NCBI GenBank assembly: GCA_027083015.1
Contig: JALWQS010000080.1
Coordinates: 1-18,316 of the forward strand
Direction of reading: 5' to 3'
Length of the DNA: 18,316 nt
From: Candidatus Woesearchaeota archaeon
GTDB lineage: Archaea > Nanobdellota > Nanobdellia > Woesearchaeales > UBA11576
Part shown: positions 6,935 through 14,945 of the stretch, piece after piece
Layout: each line of letters opens with the position of its first letter
Numbering within the stretch: the stretch's first letter is position 1
Notes under the pieces: model-generated
Database searches by the model: none
The model's input: the letters and a program-made list of their open reading frames with translations, nothing else
What the model was told of the DNA's origin: nothing
Translations under genes and position numbers: made by a program

Positions 6935-8215
6935 ATGGGAAAAACAATAACATTGGACCACGTAACAAAGATAGAAGGACACGCAAAACTGAACATAAAG
7001 GTACGTGAAGGAAAAGTAGAACAATGCGAACTTTCAATAATAGAAGGAGCAAGATACTTTGAAGGCATACTGAAAGGAAAAAAATACAATGATGTAAGCC
7101 ACATTACATCAAGGATATGCGGCGTATGCTCAGTATCACACACGATAGCATCAGTAAAAGCAGTAGAAGCCGCTTTCAACATAAAAGTATCCGAGCAGAC
7201 AAAAAAACTAAGAGAACTATTAAGCATCGGTGGAATAATACAAAGCCACATACTGCATCTTTACTTCTTAGCATTACCTGACTACTATAAAACAGGCGGA
7301 GCCATGGGCCTGCTAAAGAAACACAAAGAACTCGTCGAGAGAGCATTAAGACTGAAAAGGTTAGGCAATGAGATGGTCATAACCATAGCAGGAAGAGACG
7401 TGCATCCGATAGCCTGCGTCATAGGAGGATTCTCAAGGATTCCAACAAAAGAAAAGATGAAAAAACTGCTTGATGACCTTTACGCAATAAAAGACGATGC
7501 AATAGAGACCGTAAAGCTGTTCATGGGACTGGATTATCCTGAGTTCTATGAGACAGTACCTCTGTTCGCTCTTACAGGAGGAAGTTATTTCGATTCAGAA
7601 GAAATAGTAAGATGCGAAAAAGGAGTCTGCTTCCCGACGAAAAACTATTCAGACCATTTCAAAGAATACTTCAGAGAAGGAAACACCGCAGAATTCGCGA
7701 CGAACGAAGGAAAGGAATACTTCACAGGATCATTACCGAGGATAATAAACAACACAGAACTGCTAAGCGATGAAAGCGCAGTATATGTAGAAGACATAGA
7801 ACATAAAAGAAACAATCCTTTCATGAATGTACCCGCACAAGCGATAGAAGTTCTTGACGGAGTGAACAGGGCGATAGAGATACTTCAAGACCTGGAACTG
7901 AAAGAAGAAGAACTTCCTGAGAACAACATAAAAACCTGCGCCTGCGAAGGCATAGCAGCAGTAAGCGCACCAAGAGGGATGTTATTCCACAGGTTCAAGT
8001 TCGACGAAGAAGGCTACTGTACAGAAGCAGACATCACAACACCGACGACACAAAACTTAGCACTTATGGAAAAAGCAATAAGGGATTTCCTGCCAAGAAT
8101 ACTTGATCAGAGCGAAGAAGAGATAAAAGATAAGATAGAGATGCTGATAAGAGCATACGACCCCTGCATAAGCTGCTCAACACATTTTCTAGAGATGCAC
8201 ATGGAAAGAAGCTGA
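6935..8215 (+). CDS. [NiFe]-hydrogenase large (catalytic) subunit, group 3
   Basis: This 426-residue catalytic subunit binds the NiFe(CN)2CO centre and interconverts H2 with protons and electrons. The N-terminal motif RICGVCSVSH (60-69, Cys62 and Cys65) and the C-terminal motif DPCISCSTH (409-417, Cys411 and Cys414) are both intact, so all four metal-ligand cysteines are present. The nine residues after His417 (FLEMHMERS) fit the short tail that a maturation protease removes after nickel insertion. The length suits group 3 soluble enzymes and is shorter than group 1 or 2 large subunits. The start ATG lacks a strong GGTG site; AAAGGGC lies about 12 bases upstream. It is probably co-transcribed with the small subunit. 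The 28-base gap before the convergent protease gene holds only a weak bulged hairpin (8235-8256). Confidence 0.95.
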   Translation: MGKTITLDHVTKIEGHAKLNIKVREGKVEQCELSIIEGARYFEGILKGKKYNDVSHITSRICGVCSVSHTIASVKAVEAAFNIKVSEQTKKLRELLSIGGIIQSHILHLYFLALPDYYKTGGAMGLLKKHKELVERALRLKRLGNEMVITIAGRDVHPIACVIGGFSRIPTKEKMKKLLDDLYAIKDDAIETVKLFMGLDYPEFYETVPLFALTGGSYFDSEEIVRCEKGVCFPTKNYSDHFKEYFREGNTAEFATNEGKEYFTGSLPRIINNTELLSDESAVYVEDIEHKRNNPFMNVPAQAIEVLDGVNRAIEILQDLELKEEELPENNIKTCACEGIAAVSAPRGMLFHRFKFDEEGYCTEADITTPTTQNLALMEKAIRDFLPRILDQSEEEIKDKIEMLIRAYDPCISCSTHFLEMHMERS

Positions 8216-8243
8216 TTCCGAAAACTATACTGTCAGGATCGTT

Positions 8244-8681
8244 TTAAGAAAATCCTCTTACGAAAGACAGGATCCTACCACGAAGGTCGTCAACAGCCTG
8301 CTTATCCAGATCATTAGAACTCTTCTTAGGTATGCCGATGATCCTTACAGAATCCAAAGAACCAAGTTCTTTCATCATCCTCAGAAAAAAACCAAGATCA
8401 AAATCATGGACTGAAGCTTTAGGTTCATTAGCCAAAGAATCGATATCCTCGATAAGCATAACATCATCAATACCCGCAACAACATCAAGGATAAAAAAAT
8501 CCTTATCAAGATAATTCATGATCTCATCAGGAGCAATACACTTATGAAACTCAACACCAGGAACAGGGTGCTTAAGAAAAAAATCTGCTATGTCAACAGC
8601 AAGAGAATCCTCCTCAACATAAGGATTACCAAAAGCCAAAACATACTTGATACTCTTATTGGAACCATCTGATCCAGTCAT
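8244..8681 (-). CDS. Hydrogenase maturation protease, M52 (HycI/HybD) family
   Basis: This 145-residue endopeptidase is predicted to remove the C-terminal tail of the hydrogenase large subunit after nickel insertion. The fold signature is FGNPYVEEDSLAVDIADFF near residue 17. FILDVVAGID carries the second metal-ligand acidic residue near 64. HDFDLGFFLRMM carries the His expected to be the third nickel ligand near 91. The frame opens further upstream (to 8765) with a hydrophobic stretch, but the ATG at 8681 has GGTGGTGA about 6 bases before it, and the core starts just after it. The TATA box near 8750 also lies within the longer frame, ruling the longer start out. The gene is convergent with the large subunit and divergent from hypF. 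It is somewhat divergent from E. coli HycI, so the call rests on motif order plus context. Confidence 0.85.
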   Translation of the reverse strand: MTGSDGSNKSIKYVLAFGNPYVEEDSLAVDIADFFLKHPVPGVEFHKCIAPDEIMNYLDKDFFILDVVAGIDDVMLIEDIDSLANEPKASVHDFDLGFFLRMMKELGSLDSVRIIGIPKKSSNDLDKQAVDDLRGRILSFVRGFS

Positions 8682-8744
8682 GACAATCACCACCAAAAAA
8701 TAAAATCCTGCAATAAAGCATCCATAACAAAAGATAACGAACAG

Positions 8745-8755
8745 CCTTATAAATC
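8745..8755 (-). promoter_or_regulatory. TATA box of the maturation protease gene
   Basis: GATTTATAAGG on the minus strand lies about 70 nt before the protease ATG. Transcription would start near 8725, leaving a ~45-nt leader that carries the GGTGGTGA ribosome-binding site. Confidence 0.55.
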
Positions 8756-8773
8756 TCACTATCAAGGCAAAAT

Positions 8774-8783
8774 CTTATTATAT
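8774..8783 (+). promoter_or_regulatory. TATA-like box of hypF
   Basis: CTTATTATAT is centred about 26 nt before the hypF ATG, fitting a leaderless transcript. It is back to back with the protease promoter, so the two maturation genes share a compact divergent control region. Confidence 0.45.
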
Positions 8784-8804
8784 CGCAAGCAGTTAATCAG
8801 GATC

Positions 8805-10976
8805 ATGTACAGGTTCTTTATAAAAGGAGTGGTGCAGGGAGTCGGTTTCAGACCATACATCTACAATGCCTGTGTCAAAGAAGGGATAAAAGGGTATGTG
8901 CAAAACACCGGAAACGGAGTTGTTGCAGTAGTCAGCGACAAAGAGAAATTCATAGAAATACTCATGAACAAACCGCCATTAGCAAGGATAGACAGCTGGG
9001 AAGCAAAAGAAGAAGAAAACTACAAGGAAGAGGATTTCAAAGGTTTCTCCATAATAAAAAGCGAAGGAAAAGGCTTTGCAGAAGTGCCACCAGACCTATA
9101 CCTATGCGAAGACTGCCTACGCGAACTCAAAGACCCAAAAAACAGAAGAAAAGGATACTTTTTCATAACATGTACAAACTGCGGACCAAGATTCTCAATA
9201 GCAGAAGAATCACCATACGACAGAAAAACAACATCCATGAAAGACTTTGAGATGTGCCCGACATGCAAAGCAGAATATGAAAATCCGACAGACAGAAGAT
9301 ATCATGCGCAGACCATAGCATGTCAAGAATGCGGACCAAAAATCAGGCTTTACTCAAACGGTCAGGAAACAGGAAGCATAGAAGAAGCAGCAGAACTACT
9401 GAAGAAAGGAGAGACAGTAGCGATCAAAGGGGTGGGAGGATTTCACCTGGCATGTAAACTGAACTCAGCAAAACGATTACGACAGATGACAAGACGAGAA
9501 CATAAACCTTACGCGATCATGGTGAAAGATATAAAGATGGCAAAACAATACGCAGAGATTACAGAAAAAGAAAAAGAGCTTCTGGAAAGCATAGAACGAC
9601 CCATAACCCTGCTGAAAAAAAAGAAAGAAAAAAAAGAGGAACTGAGACTGGTAAGCGAACTGGATACCATAGGAGTCATGTTGCCATATACGGCACTACA
9701 CTACCTGCTGTTCGAACACCTAGATGAACCACTGGTCATGACATCATCCAATATGCCAGACTATCCTATAACGACAGAAAAGGAACAGCAGTTTACAACA
9801 CACATCCTGGACCATGACAGACGGATAACAAATCACGTGGATGATTCAGTAGTTAAAGTGATAGGAGGAAAGAAACTCTTTCTGCGAAGAAGCAGGGGTT
9901 ATGTCCCAAGATCGATAGAACTCGATCTTGATGATAACATTAAAGAGGATATCATCGCATTAGGAGCAGAGATGAACAGCACCTTCTGCATAGTGAAAGA
10001 CGGGAAAGCGATACTGTCGCAGTATCAAGGAAACACAGCGAACTATGATTCTTTTGAAAACTACAAAAAAAGCATAAAAAAGATGCTAAAGATGACAAAC
10101 TGCAAACCAAAAGCAGTCATCTGCGACATGCATCCAGAATACAATACCTCATTGTACGCGCAGGAACTAGCAGAAGAATACGGAGCAAAAGTTGTCCGAG
10201 TACAACACCACTTAGCACATGCGTACTCAGTAGCAGCAGAACATAAGATCAAAGACTTTACAGCGATAGTCGCAGATGGTCTTGGATATGGGCCCGACGG
10301 AACAATCTGGGGAGGAGAAATATTTATCAACGGAGAACGAGCAGCACACCTGGAAGAACAACCGCAGATAGGAGGAGACGCAGCAACAAGAAGCCCGGCA
10401 AGGATGCTGATGGGAATACTAAGCAAGATACTGACAAAAAAAGAACTAAGACGAAGGATGCTGGAACATTACGACGGAGAGATGGTAACCGTACTAGAAA
10501 GGCAGCTAGAGACAGGATTCAACGTACCAAAGACCACAAGCTGCGGAAGAATACTGGATGCAGCAGCAGTATTCCTGGGATTATGCGACAGAAGAACATA
10601 CGACGGAAGACCCGCAATGCTGCTTGAAGCGAACAGCGGAGAAAGCTATGAGATAGAACCAGTAATATATGATAATACGCTCATGACGACACCTCTATTC
10701 CGGTGGCTGATTCTGAATGAAGATAAGGATAAGAAAAGACTGGCAGCAACAGTACAGGAATACTTGGCGAAAGGGATGTACAAGCTCGCCAAAGAATACG
10801 GGAACGGAAAACCCGTACTGCTAAGCGGAGGATGCGCTTACAGCCACATACTCACAAGCTATATGTTGTCAAAAGGAGTGCTGATAAACGAAAAAGTACC
10901 AGCCGGCGACGGAGGGATCAGTTTCGGACAAGCAGTCTATTATGCACAGGTCATAGCAAAGAAAAAACAACAATAA
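8805..10976 (+). CDS. hypF: Carbamoyltransferase HypF, [NiFe]-hydrogenase maturation
   Basis: This 723-residue full-length HypF (E. coli about 750) uses carbamoyl phosphate and ATP to carbamoylate the C-terminal Cys of HypE. That is the first step towards the cyanide ligands of the NiFe centre. Domains in order are acylphosphatase-like (1-90, VQGVGFRP at 10-17), a double zinc finger with four CxxC pairs (101/104, 123/126, 151/154, 173/176), YrdC-like (about 185-375, with KGVGGFHLAC and TSSNMPDYP), and Kae1-like nucleotide-binding (about 385-720, with the metal-binding QHHLAHAYS near 467-475 and VADGLGYGPDGTIWGGE near 487). All expected residues look intact. It is divergent from the maturation protease and next to the hydrogenase genes, so it serves that enzyme. 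hypA-E are not in the window. Confidence 0.97.
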   Translation: MYRFFIKGVVQGVGFRPYIYNACVKEGIKGYVQNTGNGVVAVVSDKEKFIEILMNKPPLARIDSWEAKEEENYKEEDFKGFSIIKSEGKGFAEVPPDLYLCEDCLRELKDPKNRRKGYFFITCTNCGPRFSIAEESPYDRKTTSMKDFEMCPTCKAEYENPTDRRYHAQTIACQECGPKIRLYSNGQETGSIEEAAELLKKGETVAIKGVGGFHLACKLNSAKRLRQMTRREHKPYAIMVKDIKMAKQYAEITEKEKELLESIERPITLLKKKKEKKEELRLVSELDTIGVMLPYTALHYLLFEHLDEPLVMTSSNMPDYPITTEKEQQFTTHILDHDRRITNHVDDSVVKVIGGKKLFLRRSRGYVPRSIELDLDDNIKEDIIALGAEMNSTFCIVKDGKAILSQYQGNTANYDSFENYKKSIKKMLKMTNCKPKAVICDMHPEYNTSLYAQELAEEYGAKVVRVQHHLAHAYSVAAEHKIKDFTAIVADGLGYGPDGTIWGGEIFINGERAAHLEEQPQIGGDAATRSPARMLMGILSKILTKKELRRRMLEHYDGEMVTVLERQLETGFNVPKTTSCGRILDAAAVFLGLCDRRTYDGRPAMLLEANSGESYEIEPVIYDNTLMTTPLFRWLILNEDKDKKRLAATVQEYLAKGMYKLAKEYGNGKPVLLSGGCAYSHILTSYMLSKGVLINEKVPAGDGGISFGQAVYYAQVIAKKKQQ

Positions 10977-10987
10977 GTAAGGACGAC

Positions 10988-11000
10988 AAAAAACAAAAAA
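10988..11000 (-). terminator. T-run terminator of the EEP-family gene
   Basis: Two runs of six T separated by one G on the minus strand lie about 10 bases past the stop at 11011, within the 34-base convergent gap with hypF. This fits a simple archaeal oligo-T terminator without a hairpin. Confidence 0.55.
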
Positions 11001-11010
11001 CTATCAGAAC

Positions 11011-12051
11011 TCAAGAATTCTTAAGACGAAAACGCACAAGAACAGGAAGGTGATCAGAAGCATCCTTAAGTGCATCACTACCTAAAACCTTAGCTGAAGA
11101 AATATCAATATCAGATGAATAATAAAAATAATCCAATCTCCTATCGGGTCTTTTCGACGGAAAAGTAAAATAACGCGACTCATCCTTCAAATACTGCTCC
11201 GGAGGAAATAACTCTCTGAGGCCAGCTTTCCTGATGATAGAGATCGTATCATCACCAAGATAATTCTCACCAGAAAAATCCTTAACAGAAGCTTCAGGCA
11301 TCAAAGCATTAAAATCACCGAGTACAATAAGAGGCCTTTTTGAATGTCTGATCATATCAACAAGCTGCCGAGCCTGAGACATCCTGTCATCTCTGGACTC
11401 AGACTCCAGATGAACATTAAAGACCTGAAGAGTCTTATCTCTAATGCCGATATTGACGACCTGCTGAGTACGCCAGATAAAAAACCATCTATGCCAAAAA
11501 GAAGCATCAGGTTTCTCAAAGATCAAAGTCTTGGCCTGTTTGATAGGATACTTGCTAAGAACAGCATGACCTGTCCTTAACTTACTGAAATAGACGGGAT
11601 CAAGAAAAGGAAGAAGCTTAAAATTCCAATTATCAGAGAAATAAGCATACCTAAAACCCCCCTTTTTAGCAAGGTACTCTATCTCAGAGATGCCGTGGCT
11701 TCTGGGAACAGACAAGTCAACCTCTTCAAGAGCGACGATATCAGCATCTTTAATCACTTTAGCCAGACCATCAAGATAATCATAAACCTCTTCTTCGGTC
11801 TTATCAGCATTAGAATAACCGTAACCGTAATGGATATTATAAGACATGACAGTAATAATATCCGGGAAATTACCAGCAGTCTTTTGTTCAGAAACGTTAT
11901 GCATGGTCAAAACAACTCCATCATCAAGATAGGAAGGCAAACCGATCATCGAAAGAGCGATCACCAGAGCCAAAAATACCACTGCAAAAACAGAAGCAGA
12001 TATTATAACAATCAACTTCTTGGTTTTTCCTCTCTTATGCTTTCGTTCCAT
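11011..12051 (-). CDS. Membrane-anchored endonuclease/exonuclease/phosphatase (EEP) family protein
   Basis: This 346-residue protein has a basic N-terminus (MERKHKRGKTKK) followed by one hydrophobic helix at about 13-37, so the catalytic domain is probably on the outer face of the membrane. EEP motifs appear in order: SYNIHYG near 70, ALEEVD with the metal-binding Glu near 110, VFNVHLE near 210, LGDFNA near 244, RRLDYF near 304, and SDHLPV near 332. These are the metal and catalytic residues shared by DNase I, sphingomyelinase and inositol-phosphatase relatives. The substrate (nucleic acid, phospholipid or sugar phosphate) cannot be told. The ATG at 12051 is chosen over a TTG at 12063 because the TATA box at ~12076 is 26 nt from the ATG, giving a leaderless transcript. 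It is convergent with hypF. Confidence 0.88.
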   Translation of the reverse strand: MERKHKRGKTKKLIVIISASVFAVVFLALVIALSMIGLPSYLDDGVVLTMHNVSEQKTAGNFPDIITVMSYNIHYGYGYSNADKTEEEVYDYLDGLAKVIKDADIVALEEVDLSVPRSHGISEIEYLAKKGGFRYAYFSDNWNFKLLPFLDPVYFSKLRTGHAVLSKYPIKQAKTLIFEKPDASFWHRWFFIWRTQQVVNIGIRDKTLQVFNVHLESESRDDRMSQARQLVDMIRHSKRPLIVLGDFNALMPEASVKDFSGENYLGDDTISIIRKAGLRELFPPEQYLKDESRYFTFPSKRPDRRLDYFYYSSDIDISSAKVLGSDALKDASDHLPVLVRFRLKNS

Positions 12052-12069
12052 ATAGCGCTTCAATAAAGC

Positions 12070-12081
12070 TTTATTAATAAA
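12070..12081 (-). promoter_or_regulatory. TATA box of the EEP-family gene
   Basis: TTTATTAATAAA on the minus strand is centred about 25-26 nt before the ATG at 12051, predicting a leaderless mRNA. It sits directly beside the T-run cluster that ends the upstream gene. Confidence 0.55.
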
Positions 12082-12089
12082 TCTTTATG

Positions 12090-12133
12090 AAAAAACAAGA
12101 AAAACAAAGTTAAAAAACAAGCAAGAACAAAAA
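12090..12133 (-). terminator. Four T-runs after aCPSF1
   Basis: The minus strand just past the aCPSF1 stop carries runs of 5, 6, 5 and 6 T within 44 bases and no clear hairpin. This is the U-rich pattern used for archaeal termination, including the pathway in which aCPSF1 itself acts. The EEP-gene TATA box follows within 10 bases. Confidence 0.6.
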
Positions 12134-14029
12134 TCATTTAAGCCTTATAGACTCAAGATTACGAGGAGCGATCGTCTCAACACGGAACTGACGATGGATG
12201 CTGGAAGCAAGATCCAGACAACGGGAGTTCTCCCCGTGATTAATTATGACCTTCTTAGGACGAGGCTGACAGCGGGAAACAAAACTCATAAGTTCCCTTC
12301 TATCAGAATGGCCCGTAATTTCAATCTTATTAACATCCATATTTATCTTCAGGACTTCAGGCTTACCTGTCGAGTCATAACTCATGATGATCTCCCGTTC
12401 ACCATCACGGATCTTTTTACCCAGACTTCCCTCAGCCTGATAGCATGAGAAGACCAAAGCATTAGCAGGATTATCAGCCAAAGCCTTAAGGTACTCTACA
12501 GAAGGACCTCCGACCAGCATACCGGAAGTAGCAATAATCACACAACTACCGCCCTCTTCAATGACCTGCTTACGCTCCTTAGAAGAACCGACTCTCTTAA
12601 AGATAGGCGCTAAGAAAGGGTTCGTATCCTTATGAAAGATCTGTTTCCTTACAGACTTGTTCAAGAACTCAGGATAAGCAGTATGGATAGCGGTGATGTC
12701 CCAAACCATACCATCAATGTAAACAGGTATGGGTTCAATCTCGCCAGTACGGACCATCTCTTCAACAAGCATCATAACCTCCTGCGCACGACCAGAACCT
12801 AAAGTGGGCATGAGAATCTTACCTTTCTTCGCAACAGTCTCCTTGATAGTCGTCTTAAGGATGTTATCCTGTTCACGAACAGGAGGCAGAACATTCTCCT
12901 TGCCACCATAAGTGGATTCAATCATAAGACTCTCAAGCCTGGGGAAACGCGTTTCAGCAGGCTCCAAGAGACGAGTACGCGCAAACTTCATATCAGCACT
13001 GTAAAGAAGATTATGCAGACCATTACCTATATGAAGATGGACCATGGCACTGCCGAGGATATGTCCGGCATTGTACAAGGTTATACGAACATCAGGGGTC
13101 ACGTCAGTAACCTCTTCAAAATCAAGAGTAATAGTGTGTTTGACCATCTCCTTGACATCATCAGAAGTAAAGATGGGGTCCTTACCTTCGCTACGCATGA
13201 TCTTGACCATGTCAAGCTGAAGCAAAGACATAACATCCCTCGTCGGAGCAGTACAATAGACAGGACCGCGGTAACCCATCTTAAAGAGCCACGGGACCAA
13301 ACCTGTATGATCAAGATGCGCATGACTGACGATCACAGCATCAAGCTCATCAAGCTTAAACTCAGGAGCATCAAGATAAGGATAAGCATCCTGATCACTG
13401 GCGACATTGATACCGCAATCAAGCAAGACGCGCGATTCCGGAGTCTGAAGAAAGATAGCAGACCTTCCGACCTGACGGGCACCACCAAGATATGTTATCC
13501 TCACCCACTCTTCCTTCTTACCACGGATCCAACCATCATAGATCCTATGACCTGTCTTATCAAGAAATTTACGGCGGTAATCAGAATTTTCATAAAGAAC
13601 AGAACGGATATCCTCAATAATCTGGCTTCTGATAGCAGGAGTCCTTTTGATAAGAGGAACCCAAAGAGTCTTCTCACGAATAACCCTAAGAAGCTCGCCC
13701 TGCTTACCTATAACAAGACCGGGTTTTTCAGCATGAATGATGACTATAGACCTTTGAACATCAAAGATAACATCACTAAGACCAGCCTCTTCAGGAGCTA
13801 ATTCTTTAATGATCTTTTCCGCTTCTTCCACAGGAAGACAGATGGAAGGATCAGGCCTAAGCTCGATACGTTTCTTGATCTGGTTGACGATATCTTTGAT
13901 GATCCCTCTATTGTTGAGGAAAAAATCCTTGTCCTTAGTATAGATGACAATATTTGCTCCTTCAAAACCTGCATCACTAACCTTGCCTGCAGGTATCTGT
14001 TTAGTAATTTCTTTCAGAATCTCAGTCAA
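12134..14029 (-). CDS. aCPSF1 (FttA): KH-domain beta-CASP ribonuclease / transcription termination factor
   Basis: This 631-residue archaeal homologue of CPSF73 cleaves nascent RNA at U-rich sites and drives transcription termination. The N-terminal KH region (about 1-150) contains a GKQG-type loop (VIGKQGELL, 106-114). The metallo-beta-lactamase domain follows, with LLDCGI near 202 and HAHLDH at 236-241. The beta-CASP insert and remaining metal ligands include NAGHILGSAMVH, MIESTYGG, ATSGMLVGGPS, TGHSDRREL and the late NHGENSRC His. Catalytic residues look intact and length is normal for the family. The start is a TTG at 14029 with AAAGGTGA about 7 bases upstream; no in-frame ATG exists before the metallo-beta-lactamase domain. 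The proteasome beta gene lies 100 bases upstream on the same strand, a pairing I recall from many archaea; co-transcription is likely. Confidence 0.96.
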   Translation of the reverse strand: MTEILKEITKQIPAGKVSDAGFEGANIVIYTKDKDFFLNNRGIIKDIVNQIKKRIELRPDPSICLPVEEAEKIIKELAPEEAGLSDVIFDVQRSIVIIHAEKPGLVIGKQGELLRVIREKTLWVPLIKRTPAIRSQIIEDIRSVLYENSDYRRKFLDKTGHRIYDGWIRGKKEEWVRITYLGGARQVGRSAIFLQTPESRVLLDCGINVASDQDAYPYLDAPEFKLDELDAVIVSHAHLDHTGLVPWLFKMGYRGPVYCTAPTRDVMSLLQLDMVKIMRSEGKDPIFTSDDVKEMVKHTITLDFEEVTDVTPDVRITLYNAGHILGSAMVHLHIGNGLHNLLYSADMKFARTRLLEPAETRFPRLESLMIESTYGGKENVLPPVREQDNILKTTIKETVAKKGKILMPTLGSGRAQEVMMLVEEMVRTGEIEPIPVYIDGMVWDITAIHTAYPEFLNKSVRKQIFHKDTNPFLAPIFKRVGSSKERKQVIEEGGSCVIIATSGMLVGGPSVEYLKALADNPANALVFSCYQAEGSLGKKIRDGEREIIMSYDSTGKPEVLKINMDVNKIEITGHSDRRELMSFVSRCQPRPKKVIINHGENSRCLDLASSIHRQFRVETIAPRNLESIRLK

Positions 14030-14129
14030 TTTATTTTCACCTTTCAGAATTGTTGTTCATAAAACTCTTTATCGTGACCTTTTTGAAGATTATACATTTA
14101 AAGGTCAAAGAAAAGATTTAAAGATTCGG

Positions 14130-14768
14130 CTACTCAGCCAGTCCTGAATTGATAGTCTTATGCCAGACATGCTTATACAGTCCGGAACTATCGATCGTGA
14201 CAATATCAACACCATTACCAGAAGCACTATCCCTCTGTAATGAAGCATTCATAGCCTTGATGGCCAGACTCTTACCCTCTTCAATACTCATACCTGGCTT
14301 GTAAAGCGTCTCAAGCACTCCGAAGACAAAGACAGAACCTGAACCGGAAGTTATGAAATCATCAACCTCTGCCAGAGATCCATCAGGATATATATCATAG
14401 ATATGATGGCCAGTCTTATCATGCCCCGCGAACAGGAAGTGACTGATGCCAGGAATCATAGACATCTTCCTTATGTTTGAGTAGACCATACCGGCAAGCA
14501 AGTTGACCGCTTCACTAACGGAGACCTTCTTATTGGTACGAAGACGTTTAAGGCGGATCTCAGCTTTGATAAGCTTTAGCAAAAGCTGAATATCAGAGAC
14601 TGTTCCAGCGGTAGTGATCGCCATGTAATCCTCAATAGGAAATATCTTATTCACACTCTTATTGGCGATCAGGTTACCAGCAGTAGCACGTTTATCAGCT
14701 GCTAATACGACGCCATCTTTACATTTAATAGCTAAGGTTGTTGTACCTGTCTTTAGATTGTCTGCCAT
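14130..14768 (-). CDS. psmB: Proteasome beta subunit, catalytic
   Basis: This 212-residue beta subunit of the archaeal 20S proteasome is an N-terminal threonine protease that degrades unfolded proteins fed in by an ATPase ring. The start at 14768 (MADNLKTG) has AAGGTG 7 bases before it. The upstream in-frame ATG at 14789 would add seven residues and absorb that site. An 8-residue propeptide is removed between Gly8 and Thr9, so Thr9 becomes the nucleophile Thr1. Counting from it, Asp17 (AADKRATAG) and Lys33 (SVNKIF) are in place, so the subunit is active. The late SGSGS stretch carries the usual catalytic-site serine. The alpha subunit is not in the window. The gene precedes aCPSF1 on the same strand. 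Confidence 0.96.
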   Translation of the reverse strand: MADNLKTGTTTLAIKCKDGVVLAADKRATAGNLIANKSVNKIFPIEDYMAITTAGTVSDIQLLLKLIKAEIRLKRLRTNKKVSVSEAVNLLAGMVYSNIRKMSMIPGISHFLFAGHDKTGHHIYDIYPDGSLAEVDDFITSGSGSVFVFGVLETLYKPGMSIEEGKSLAIKAMNASLQRDSASGNGVDIVTIDSSGLYKHVWHKTINSGLAE

Positions 14769-14820
14769 GAAACTACACCTTTTTTCCATTTGTTAGTCAT
14801 GAGTATCCCAGAAATCATTT

Positions 14821-14850
14821 CTATAAAGAAATTGGGTTATGATATAAAGG
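14821..14850 (-). promoter_or_regulatory. Candidate TATA boxes of psmB
   Basis: Two TATA-like sequences occur on the minus strand: CTTTATAG (14821-14828) and CTTTATATC (about 14841-14849). The nearer one predicts transcription from about 14797 and a ~30-nt leader carrying AAGGTG. I cannot tell which one is used. Confidence 0.45.
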
Positions 14851-14891
14851 ATTTTAAGCTGTTATTTAAAGCTTTCGGTAAACTGGTGCTG

Positions 14892-14916
14892 AAAAAATAA
14901 AGAAAAAGAGGAAAAA
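14892..14916 (-). terminator. T-runs between secreted-protein gene and psmB
   Basis: Runs of 6, 5 and 5 T on the minus strand lie about 125-150 bases past the stop of the secreted-protein gene and before the psmB promoter. They look like oligo-T termination signals, placed after the transcript has crossed repeat copy 2. Confidence 0.4.
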
Positions 14917-14945
14917 TAGCCCGTATAAGCTGTCTAAATATACTC

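Noticed and set aside
6499..7251. 250-codon frame antisense to both hydrogenase genes
   Set aside because: It runs across two genes with intact metal-binding motifs, and its apparent hydrophobicity comes from the complement of Lys/Glu-rich codons.
8235..8256. Bulged hairpin (AGGA/TCCT and TTTT/AAAA) between hydrogenase large subunit and protease
   Set aside because: The stem has a 3-base bulge and no T-run follows on either strand, so it is too weak to call a terminator.
8682..8765. Hydrophobic N-terminal segment for the maturation protease
   Set aside because: It would make a membrane protein out of a soluble family, and the protease's own TATA box lies inside it. A strong GGTGGTGA precedes the inner ATG.
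13013..13801. 262-codon open frame antisense to aCPSF1
   Set aside because: The opposite strand carries the conserved metallo-beta-lactamase domain, which fully explains the sequence; the antisense product has no recognisable motifs.
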